The notes beneath the pieces were generated by a model. That model searched no databases and was not told the DNA's origin. It was given only the letters and a program-made list of their open reading frames with translations. A DNA stretch of 21,848 nucleotides from Allomyces macrogynus ATCC 38327 (taxonomy: Eukaryota > Blastocladiomycota > Blastocladiomycetes > Blastocladiales > Blastocladiaceae), in NCBI GenBank assembly GCA_000151295.1, contig GG745365.1, forward strand, positions 66,811-88,658, given 5' to 3'. The translations under genes were made by a program, and so were the position numbers. Shown in pieces: positions 1 through 11,478 of this stretch. Every line of letters begins with the position of its first letter. Position 1 is the stretch's first letter.

Positions 1-2341
<2,341 letters not shown>

Positions 2342-3144
2342 TGCGGGCGATTTGGAAGTGGTGCGGATTGGCGCGGGACGGAGCAGCGGGATCGGGATCG
2401 GGCGTGTCGGCGTGGTCGAGGGTGTGGGGAGGCGCGTCGTTGTCGATGTGGGTGCGGTGGTTTGGCGTCGGGTGCGGAAGCTGAGCGTTGCTTTGGCGCG
2501 CGGCGGCTCCAGCATCTGCGCAGATGCAGACGGTCAGCGCGCGGCCACAGCAGACGAGGCCGAGCACACGGCAGCCAGCCAGCCAGCGTACCCGCGGGCG
2601 TCGCGACGGATCAGAGCAAGACTTGCTCGCCAGTCGGTCGGTCGATGGTGCAAGTGGCCGTCCGGCGCGGATCGCGGCAGGGGCGTTGCGTGCGGTCGCG
2701 AGCAGGCAGTCACGGTCGAGTGCGGCCGCGTGCGCCAAGTGCAGAGCGCGCAGCCAAGGCAAGGGATTCGGATTCGAGGTCGCTGGGCACGGCCAGGGAC
2801 GTCGAGCAACGCGGTGGACGAGGAAAAGATCATGAAGGGCCGAACGACGAGCAAGAGTGGCGGAGGCGGCGCGGCGGCGGCGGCGCGGCGCGTGTGTGAT
2901 GGGCCTGGCAGGGCGGCCCATGGTACTTCATTTGCCCAAATCGGCGCAATGTCGCGCGCAAATGAGCAGCATCGGTGCCTCATTTCGCGCTCATTCTTGC
3001 ATCGCGACCCACGACGGCTCGGCTCGTCTCTGCTCGCCAATCCTCTGCTCGCGCCCAACCTCCAACAACACCAACGACGCGACCACGCGGCGCTGCAAGC
3101 ACCCGCTGCAATTACCCCCCGCGACTAGCTTCTCCACCACCAAG
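2342..3144. other. Intergenic region between divergent kinesin and FGH genes
   Basis: This 800-bp GC-rich stretch holds the 5' ends and presumed promoters of both flanking genes. It contains short GTCG and CAGC reiterations. Open frames here are Arg/Ala/Ser-rich with no recognisable domain. No clear TATA box was seen. Confidence 0.5.
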
Positions 3145-4437
3145 ATGGCCCAGCTCCTCAGCTCCTCGGCCTGCTTTGACGGCCATGTCAACAAGTACCA
3201 GCACACGTCGGCTGTGCTCGGCTGCGACATGCGCTTTACCGCGTTCCTGCCCACGCACGCTGGCGCGGGCCACACGCGCGTGCCTGTACGCTTGTACCCT
3301 CTCTCGAATTGAAGCGTTTCGTGGCCACGACCGCGGTGGTCGTCGCACGCGGTAGTCGGTCGTCGATGGGGTCAAGGAAAAATTCGCGTTGCTGACCATG
3401 ATTTGTTTGGTGCCTCTGGTCATAACACGACCAACAGGCGATTTTCTTCCTGTCGGGTACGAACCGTGTGCGCTTGGACTTGGGAGATCGTTTTCAAGCC
3501 CGAAAACTGACGAAAACGCGTCGCGATCGGGTGCAACAACCCCACAGGCCTGACCTGCAACGAGGACAACTTCATTTCTAAGTCGGGCGCGCCCATGTTT
3601 GCTGCCAAGCACGGCATCGCGCTAATCTGCCCAGACACGTCGCCGCGTACGCCCTGTTCTGCTGTCTCTGAACACGACCAAACGCGAACTCACTCTGACC
3701 ATGACCCTTGCAGGCGGCGTCAAGTGCAAAGACGACACGGCCACCTGGGACTTTGGTGAGGGCGCGTCCTACTACGTTGACGCAACGTACGTAGTGGGCC
3801 CTCCCGGTCGATCCGAGGCGTTCTTCGTGGCTCACGCTCGCAATTGTAGCACGGACGAGTACAAGCAGCACTACCAGATGCACACCTACGTCGCCGACGA
3901 GCTGTTCCACCTTGTCACGCACTTCCTGCCGATCGTACGCACCTTCTCCACCCGCTCGCTCTCTACCCTTCCAAACTCACCCCTCCCCCAACCCAACAGG
4001 ACCCCTCGCGCATCTCCGTCATGGGCCACTCGGTCGGCGGCCACGGCGCCCTTACCGTCGGCCTGCACCACGCGTCCAAGTTCCGATGCATTTCCGTCTT
4101 TGCGCCCATGTCCAGCGCCCCGAACTGTCCATGGGGCGTCAAGGCCCTGACCAACCTCCTTGGCCCCGACCGCGACCTCTGGGCGCGGTACGACGCAGCG
4201 TACCTGGTCCGCACGTACTCGGGCCCGCGCAAAATGGAGATTCTCGTGGACCAAGGCACAAATGACCAGTTCCTGCGCGACCAGTTGCATACGAGGATGC
4301 TGGTCGATGCGGCCAGTGAGAACGCCAAGAATGTGAGCTTCTCGTACCGGTTGCGTGCGGGGTACGATCACGGGTATTTTTATGTGGCGAGTTTCGTGGG
4401 GGAGCATGTGGAGTGGCATGCGAAGCGGTTGGTGTGA
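3145..4437 (+). CDS. S-formylglutathione hydrolase (esterase D family)
   Basis: Hydrolyses S-formylglutathione to glutathione and formate in the cytosol, the second step of glutathione-dependent formaldehyde detoxification. Exons: 3145-3285, 3438-3456, 3548-3646, 3714-3786, 3850-3934 and 4000-4437, giving 284 aa (human esterase D has 282). All five introns begin GTACG and end AG. Spliced, the protein reads through the family blocks [38 protein letters not shown] and [13 protein letters not shown]. Catalytic residues by family alignment are Ser150 in GHSVGGHGA, Asp228 in NDQFL and His263 in GYDHGYFY. The start is the first ATG of the frame, in good context (AAGATGG), and gives the family's usual N-terminus ([11 protein letters not shown]). 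The five introns make it a eukaryotic gene rather than a recent bacterial import. Confidence 0.95.
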
Positions 4438-5113
4438 CATGGACGTGGGACGGATGGTAGTTGTCGTCGCAGCTTGCAATTTCTTGGTTGGATCACTGGC
4501 TGCGCGTGGTCCCATCGCTCGACGTGGTCGTTCGTATCCAGCGACATTCGGGGACGCCATCGTCGTGGTGCCGACGCAATTGATGGAAGTGTCGACGCAT
4601 GAATGATCGAGGGAATAGGCAACATCAGTGAAGGGGTCATTCAATGCGCATGTGTATTGCGGGCATTCGCGCCCGCGGTCAGCAGCAAAAAATGAAAAGG
4701 GAGAGGAGTCCACGACCGAAAGCGACGATTTGGCCCGAACATGAAGGAACGGAACGGAACAGAGCGAGCGACCAAGGCAAACGAACAAACAAACGAACGA
4801 ACAAACCAGAGAACCGACAATAAAGGATGAAGCGACAACAAACGTGAACAGCGAACCAAGGAAGACCAAGTCAAAACAATAAGCCCAACCAAAAAGCGAT
4901 GTCGAAACCGCACGTCAAAACAGGATTAAGAAGGTGCATGGTGAGGGGGGTACAGATGAAAGGGCAGTGCTGGGGTCGCGCCATCAAACGAGCGTGAGGC
5001 ACGAACGGCGCGGCGCAACGACGACGAGGGGGGCATCTTGAGGGGAACCCGAGCACAAAAAAACCCGCGACCCGACCAGACGGGCGCATCGCGTGCGAGC
5101 GAGCGACGACAGC
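4438..5113. other. Convergent 3' intergenic region
   Basis: This stretch lies between two converging genes (FGH and the methyltransferase). It contains A-rich sequence with imperfect CGAA/CAAA reiterations at about 4780-4810. No coding region is supported. Confidence 0.5.
4819..4824 (+). terminator. AATAAA hexamer, possible polyadenylation signal for FGH
   Basis: A canonical AATAAA lies 382 nt after the FGH stop in A-rich DNA. It is the only such hexamer I noticed in this intergenic region on the plus strand. Use is inferred; it would imply a long 3' UTR. Confidence 0.3.
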
Positions 5114-6977
5114 TTAGCAGATGCCGTGCTGCGCGACGTGCACGTCGCGGAACAGGCCCTCGCGTTTGAACTGGTTCAAGTTCTTGTGCGCGACAATCTG
5201 GTAGCACGTCGCCGACCCTTGGCGCGAGATGATCGTCGACCAGGCAAGGAACACTTCCCAGACGCGCGTGAGCCGCTCGCCGTACCGCTCCGACATGACG
5301 GCGCGGTTGCGGATCCAGTTGCGGTACCAGCGCTCGATCGTCGCCGAGTAGTGCACGCCGACCGTGTGAGACTCGCGCACCTCGAACCCAGCCGTCTCGA
5401 GCTGCCCAATGACCCACGCCAACGGCATCGACGCGTCGGCGCCCGGGAACACGTACTTGGCCATGAACAGACCCCAGATGAGGTCCTCGAACGTCCACCG
5501 GCGGCGGAGACCGGCGATTTGCAGGTAGAAGAGACCGTCGTCCGTGAGCATGCCGCGCACCTGCTCGAGGAATTTCGGGAAGTTGCGCACGCCAACATGC
5601 TCGGCCATTTCGAGGCACGTGATCTTGTCGTACTTGGCGTAGGGAATGTCACGGTAGTCCATGTGCAGGAAGTGCACGCGGTTGGCGACGCCGTTCTCCT
5701 CGGCGCGACGGCCGCCAAACTCGACCTGGTTCTTGGAGAGCGTGACGCCCGTCGAGTGTGTACCGTAGTGCTTGGCCGCGTGAATCGTGAGCGTCGACCA
5801 CCCGCACCCAATGTCCAAGTGCCGCTCGCCGGCCTTCATTTGCATGATCTGGCAGACGCGCTCGAGCTTGTTGTCCTGCAGCTGCTCGAGCGACTCGCGC
5901 GTCGACGGGTCGGCAACGAGACCCGACGTGTAGACCATGCGCGGGCCGAGGAACGCCGCGTAGAAGTCGTTGCCGCGATCGTAATGCTCGCAGACCTGGT
6001 CCTGGTCCTGCGTGCGCGAGTGCCAAATGGTCTCGGGCACCCACTGCGTCAAGAAAAACAGGAACTGGCCGAGCGAAAACTGGAACTGCGCGTAATCGTA
6101 GCGCTGCTCGAGCACGTCGAGCACGTCGCCCTTGAGATCCACCTTTTCGTCAAAGTAGGCCTCAAAGAGCTCCTCCATCGGCACCTTGGTGCTGCCCGGC
6201 GCACGGCCGCCGAAGCGCTTTTGCCACTCGGCATCGCGGAACTTGAGGTAGTGCTCGAGCGGCTTGCCGGGCGTCTTGGTGAGCTGCGCCGGCGGCGAGA
6301 GCAGGCGCGACGAGAGGTAGATGAAGACGGCAAACGTCGGCAGGCCGAGGACGAGCAGTGACGGGAGGTACCTAGTATGGTTGTGAGGCGTGACGAGTCA
6401 GTGGCCAGTCCATTCTCGAACCGCTCAGGAATCGATTCACGGCGGCGACGTAGGCGAGGCGCGGGCGAGCAACGTTGCAGGATAAGAGTGCGGCGCCCGC
6501 AGGCACGCACAAACCCAAATGCGGTTTCGCGCGCCGCTTTCACTTTCGCCAGCTTCTGCCTCGGCAAGGTCGAAAACCGGCCCGCGCGGTCCCCGGCTCT
6601 GGGCGAACGCATACGCCCGTTCGCCCGCACGCCCACCCGCCCGCACTCCAGGTTACGCCCGCGCACACCTCGCCGCTCTTGTGCACCCGCGCGACGTCGC
6701 CGCCCACGTTCTCCACCGCAAGAATGTCGCCGAGTCGCACGAAGAAGACGTACCAGACATACGACGCGCCGAGCGCAACGACGGGCACGGCCGGAACACC
6801 AAAGATAGCGGCCCACATGGTCTTGTCCGGGAACTGCGTCGAGCCCGCACCGTGGTAGGGCAGCGGTGCCGGCGCGACCGTGGGGCGCTTGGCGTCCTCA
6901 ACGAGAGCGACGTGCGCCGACTCCCAGAGCTGCGCAAACTCGTCGCCCAACGCCCGGGGCTTCTCGGGACGGCTCAT
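5114..6977 (-). CDS. Sphingolipid C9-methyltransferase
   Basis: Transfers a methyl group from S-adenosylmethionine to C9 of the delta-4,8 sphingoid base of fungal ceramide, a step specific to fungal glucosylceramide at the ER. Exon 1 is 6977-6754 and exon 2 is 6371-5114, giving 493 aa (fungal relatives are about 500). The intron 6753-6372 (GTACGT...CTAG) joins ASYVW to YLPSLL. Exon 1 carries the fungal N-terminal block APLPYHGAGST. Two hydrophobic helices span about residues 54-98. The catalytic part is cyclopropane-fatty-acid-synthase-like: EHYDRGNDFYAAFLGPRM, the SAM-binding LDIGCGW at 260-266, ITCLEMAEHVGVRNF, LFYLQIAGLRRRW, FPGADASMPL, GVHYSAT and STIISRQGSATCYQ. These are the C9-methyltransferase blocks rather than those of bacterial Cfa. 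The start at 6977 fits the family N-terminus; upstream in-frame codons are unconserved. Confidence 0.93.
6372..6753 (-). other. Long intron of the C9-methyltransferase (382 nt)
   Basis: The donor GTACGT and acceptor CTAG flank 382 nt, about five times the usual intron length here. It splits the codon for Trp75 between the two membrane helices. The downstream exon starts GTAC, repeating the intron's first bases. No exon was recognised inside it. Confidence 0.75.
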
Positions 6978-7320
6978 CTGTTCAGAGGAGACCGCGGCAG
7001 GGACGGCAGTGAGCACATGCTGCTCGGGTTTGCGGGTCGAGACTGCGTGCAAATACAAGACAAGGCGTACGTTCACCATGATCACAGGCGGATACGGAGG
7101 CGGCGGGACCGCAGCGAACTCGACAGGGACGGGGGGCAGCGCGTCGAGCAGGCGGACGCGGGCAGGGCTTGCTGGGGGAGCAGAAGCCGAAATTTGAAGG
7201 GGCCGTTTACGCTCGCGAGACTGGTGCGAGTGGCCGACTTGATGCGCTGCAGGGAAGACTCGGCCGTGTAAAGTGGAACGGTCGGGTCGGTGCCTTACTG
7301 CTGCTGCTCGAGAGAGAGAG

Positions 7321-7381
7321 GAGGGACGAACGGATTGGGCGGGAGAGAGAGGAGGGACGAACGGATTGGGCGGGAGAGAGG
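7321..7381. repeat. 31-bp tandem duplication in GA-rich DNA
   Basis: A unit starting GAGGGACGAACGGATTGG is repeated in tandem from 7321 and again from 7352, nearly perfectly. It is preceded by a short (GA)n run and followed by GAGAGAGGGGG. Confidence 0.85.
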
Positions 7382-7895
7382 GGGCGCGCGCTCTCTTTAT
7401 GGTGGCGAGCACAGGCGGAGAGAACGGGGCAGGCAAAAAGAGGTGGGCAGCTTGTGTGTTGCCGTGGGCGCAGAGCAGAAGGGGAAACTCGAAATTTGGC
7501 AGCGGCGACCCTTGGAAGTCGACTTTGCGGCCCGCTGGCGGCGCTGAAGTGCGCGCTCGTGTCGCCTTTTCTCGGCTCTCGGCTCGCCGCACGCCCTTCA
7601 ACGTCTGCCCCACTCGAGGGCCTGCCCAGACCCATCCAACCAAGCGCAAAATCCAACGAGCAAAAACACGCATCCCGCGTGCAGCTTCCCATTGTTTTTT
7701 TCCCTGTTGCGCTTCGTTTGGTTTTGGGCGTCGCCAAGGCCTCGCGCACCCGCACGCGCGCGCCCCTCCACCGCAGCGGAAAATGAAATGGCGAGCCACG
7801 ACATGAGGGCTTGCAAGCATGCACCACCACCATCAACGTTTGGCCTCAACCTGGAGCGGGAACGGTGGGCGTGCGCCACGGTCTTCGCGCGGTGG

Positions 7896-7937
7896 GCACC
7901 GCAACTGGACGCGGCACCGCAACTGGACGCGGCACCG
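7896..7937. repeat. 18-bp tandem duplication
   Basis: The unit GCACCGCAACTGGACGCG occurs twice in direct tandem (7896-7913 and 7914-7931), followed by the partial copy GCACCG. No function is known. Confidence 0.85.
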
Positions 7938-8668
7938 AAAAGGCGATGAGGACAGGGCGTGATCACCAGCTGTTGGCCGTGCCAGGTGGTGGTAGCAGCC
8001 GCCAGCATAGCCTCGCCGCGGCGTCGCCCAACGCCTCTCGTGCATCGCCGCGCGCGCGTGCGTCGTCGGTCCCTTGGGTGCCTCCCCTCCCCGCTCCCTT
8101 GGCCGGCGTTCATGAGGGCAGCCTCGCCAGGGCGCGGCCTTTGCTTGGTTTGGCGGCGCGGGTCCTTGGCCGGCGCGCGCGCTTGTCTTGTTGCCGCCGA
8201 TGTGGCGAACACGAAGAGGCGGAAGGCGCGAACCGATGCCACACACTGTTCTCGTGATACGTTGGCGTCGTCGTTGGCGTTGTCGTTTCGCGAGGTGGCA
8301 AGGCGGTTTGGTCGCGACTCGCGGTCGCCGCAGCACAGGTGGTTGCCGTCAGAAAGGGCAGGGATCAATCGGCACCCATCACGCGATCGCGTCTTGTGCA
8401 TGCGCTCACGGCAGGTGCCTGGGCTTCCACGGCCGCTCGATCACACACGAAGGACCAGCGGCAGATCACCACGTCAAGCAGGCACCAAAGCGCTCTTCTC
8501 AGTGACGATCACGACGACGACGATCACGGCTCTTTCCGCGCGCGTCCCGCTCTCGCCCGCACCCGCAACTCGCTGCAATCGCTGCACCCGCGCCGGCGCA
8601 CCACAATCCTCGCGCGTCGCGTGCCACCGAGGCAGTCTGAACAAGTACAGCAGCCCGCTGCAGTAACC

Positions 8669-10957
8669 ATGTTGGCCCAACCACCGCCACCCGACCAGGA
8701 GCTCTTGGCTCCCTCGTCCCCGGCCCAACCATCCCCAGCGCCTCTCCCTCCGCCCACGCTGCCCGAGGACGAGGAGTTGCTCAGCTCCCGCGCGCTCCTG
8801 CTGCTCATCTCACTGCTGTTTGTCACGCTCTGGACCTCGTATTACCTGCAGCGACATCGCATTCGCATCATCCATGAATCGGTATGGCCACACGTTACGA
8901 CTCTGCCCAATCGTGGAGTCTACGTCGCGCGACTGCCATCTTACCAACCGACTCAAGGTAGTCGCCATTATTCTCGGGTCCATGGTCGGGCTCATTGTGC
9001 GCGCCACGGCCGCAGGCCCGGCCCTGGGCCATTTGCTCTCCTTCAAGCACACCTACTTTTTTAACTTGCTCCTGCCGCCCATCATTCTCAACTCGGGCTA
9101 CGAATTGCGCGAGGTACACACTTTTTGATTGGCTGTACGCTGGATCTCCGATGAACGTGAACTGACGGCGGGCGCTGTTATGAATAGGGCGACTTTTTCG
9201 GCCATCTTGGACCGATTCTCACGTTTGCGTTTGGCGGAACGTTCCTGTCAATCGTTGTCGTCGGCGTTCTCGAGTATCTCCTGGCGCTCGTGGGCCTGAG
9301 CTCGCTTACGTTTCTCGAGTGCCTCATGTTCGGCTGCATTCTGTCGTCAACCGATCCCGTCACAGTCCTCGCCATCTTCTCGCAGCTCAAGGTCGACGCG
9401 CGGCTCTACTCGATCATCTTTGGCGAGTCGATCTTGAACGACAGTGTGGCCATTGGTACGTTAACCCCAGTTTCTCACTTTTCTCGCGACCTTGAAAATT
9501 CACACCGAGACCGATCCCTAGTCATGTTCTCGGCGCTCAACCAGATCCAGCAGGATATGCAAAGCGGTATGGCCACGGCAGGTCCGGCCATGCAGGCGCT
9601 GCACCTGCTCGGCGTCTTTGTCTTTGTCTTCATCGGATCGCTGGCCATTGGTGTGAGCATTGGCCTCGCGACCGCGCTCCTCCTCAAGCACTCGGACCTC
9701 GACCAATTCCCGGGGGTCGAATCGTGCCTCGTCTCACTCCTCGCCTACTCGGCGTTTCTCGGCGCGCAAGCGTGCGGCCTGTCGGGCATCGTCTCGCTGC
9801 TCTTCGCCGGCATCACGCTCAAGCACTACGCGTACGAGTCGCTCTCGCGGCGCGCGCAACTCACGACCACCTACCTGTTCAGCACGCTCGCACAACTCTC
9901 GGAAAACTTCATCTTCATCTACCTTGGGATCACGCTTTTCACGCAACAGGCCGAGGGCGCCTTTTCCGTGCTCGTCGTGGCCCTGACCTTGGTCGCGATC
10001 CTTGTTGCGCGCTACGTCTCCGTCTTCCCCGTGGCCGCCGTCATCAACTGGTTCAGCCGGTGGCGCTCGCGCCGGTCCAGCACCACCAGCACCGGCAGCA
10101 CCCGCCCACTGCACGACGTGATCCCACGCAACCATCAGATCATGCTCTGGTGGGCCGGTCTCCGGGGGGCCGTCTCGTTCGCGCTCGCGCTCGAAGTCTC
10201 GTCGCCGACCAACGCGCCCATGATCCAGACGACCACGCTCCTGATCGTGATTGCGACTGTCGTCATTTTCGGCGGGACCGTGCCCCAGGCGCTCACGCAC
10301 TTCAATATCAAGTCGCAACTCGTGCTGGACGCGCTGGTCGCGTTCGACTCGGACGATGGGATGCCGCGGCTCGTCCCGCAGCCGCAGACGCAGACGGATG
10401 AGATTCCGTTGTTTGGGGGCCGGACCACGGCGGCGACGGCGCGGCCGCGCGCGCGCACCGCGTCGGCGGTCGTTCCGGCGGCGCCGCCAGCATCACGCGC
10501 GACACTACCAGCGCCGAGCGACTCAGACGACGACGCGGATCGCCGGCGGTTGTTACGGGCTGCATCTCCCGCAGCCGCGCGGCTTGTCACGTCTGACATC
10601 GAGGACGACTCCGAGTCGGAGCTGCCCGTGCGCGTGCAGGCGCGCCGCGCGCAAGTGCATGCGGCGACGGTGCCCAATCTCGGGACGCCTCGGAGCCGGC
10701 AAAATGCGGCGACCGCGGCGGCGGCGCGGTGGGGTGCACAGGAGGACGAGGAGGAAGAGGAGGAGGAGGATACGGACGACGGCGGGTGGTTTGTGAGGAT
10801 TGATCGCCGGTACTTGAAGCCCATGTTCTCGAAACGCACGGCGGCAAGGGCGAATGTCCCGGCGTGGCGGCGCACACCGCGGCGCGCGTGGACGCCGGCG
10901 TGGATGAGTGGTGGAGGTGGGGCAGCGAGGGGAGGAGGTGGTGGGGCGGCGTGGTGA
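8669..10957 (+). CDS. Endosomal/vacuolar Na+/H+ exchanger, Nhx1/NHE6-9 type
   Basis: Exchanges cytosolic Na+ or K+ for lumenal H+ across endosome or vacuole membranes. Exons: 8669-8881, 8958-9113, 9188-9455 and 9522-10957, giving 690 aa. The introns start GTATGG, GTACAC and GTACGT. After a Pro-rich N-terminus the first helix is ALLLLISLLFVTLWTSYYL. Family blocks in order: FFNLLLPPIILNSGYEL, SSTDPVTVLAIF, FGESILNDSVAIVMF (with the ND ion-binding motif), GLSGIVSLLFAGITLKHYA, LSENFIFIYLG and WWAGLRGAVSFALAL. These match Nhx1 rather than plasma-membrane exchangers. The cytosolic tail of about 230 aa carries a Glu/Asp run encoded by GAG/GAA repeats (about 10742-10775). Directly after it WFVRIDRRYLKPMF matches the C-terminal element of yeast Nhx1 (WFxxFDxxxLKPVF), which supports the stop position. 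The end is Gly-rich. Retaining the third intron would keep the frame open. Confidence 0.93.
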
Positions 10958-11478
10958 GCGTGGTGCGGGGCCGCGCGGATGGGTAGGAAAAGAAGGGGGT
11001 TTTGTGAATGAGGAGTGTCCACCTGGAAATGCGGGCAAAGGGCGGACAGGCGGTCGGTCAGGGTCGAGGCAGATGGTCGCGACAGATCAGCGACTGGCCG
11101 CGAGACGCGTGGGAGCGACGCAAGCGTGGATTTTTCGAGAACTGCCAACAACCCTGCCAACGACCACCATACCTTGCAGCCAGCCGCAAATCGCAACTCC
11201 GTCGTCACCGTCCAGCCATCATGCTACCACTCGTTGCAAACCGCTGACAACGTATCGAAATTGACTCAGGCTTGCCGACCTGCTGCCGACCACGAACGGA
11301 AATGGCCAATCACACTGGACGCAGCACTGCAAGGCGTTCCGAACGAGAGCGCGGGGACCACTTCTTGACGACCACCACATGTTTTGTGCAAGGCGATGGT
11401 CCGTACAGGTCCGTGACGGGAATTTATGTACTCGCGACAGGGCCATTCGGCTTCGACGGGGACAATGTTGGCAGGCAA
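10958..11478. other. Intergenic region upstream of the receptor gene
   Basis: No recognisable coding sequence. It holds the 3' end of the exchanger gene and presumably the receptor promoter. A 5' exon of the receptor could lie here, because its annotated start is weak. Confidence 0.4.

Larger units (their letters stand above)
6978..8668. other. Divergent intergenic region with short tandem repeats
   Basis: These 1.7 kb separate the divergent methyltransferase and exchanger genes. Open frames here are compositionally biased (Arg/Ala) and overlap on several frames, with no domain recognised. The region holds a GA-rich 31-bp duplication and an 18-bp duplication, listed separately. Confidence 0.5.

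Noticed and set aside
5093..6361. 422-codon plus-strand open frame over the methyltransferase
   Set aside because: Antisense to a well-conserved enzyme; its Leu/Arg/Val-rich composition is typical of a complementary frame in GC-rich DNA.
6540..7820. 426-codon minus-strand frame as one long protein
   Set aside because: Only the part from 6977 to 6754 is conserved; the rest reads through the upstream region at one end and the 382-nt intron at the other.
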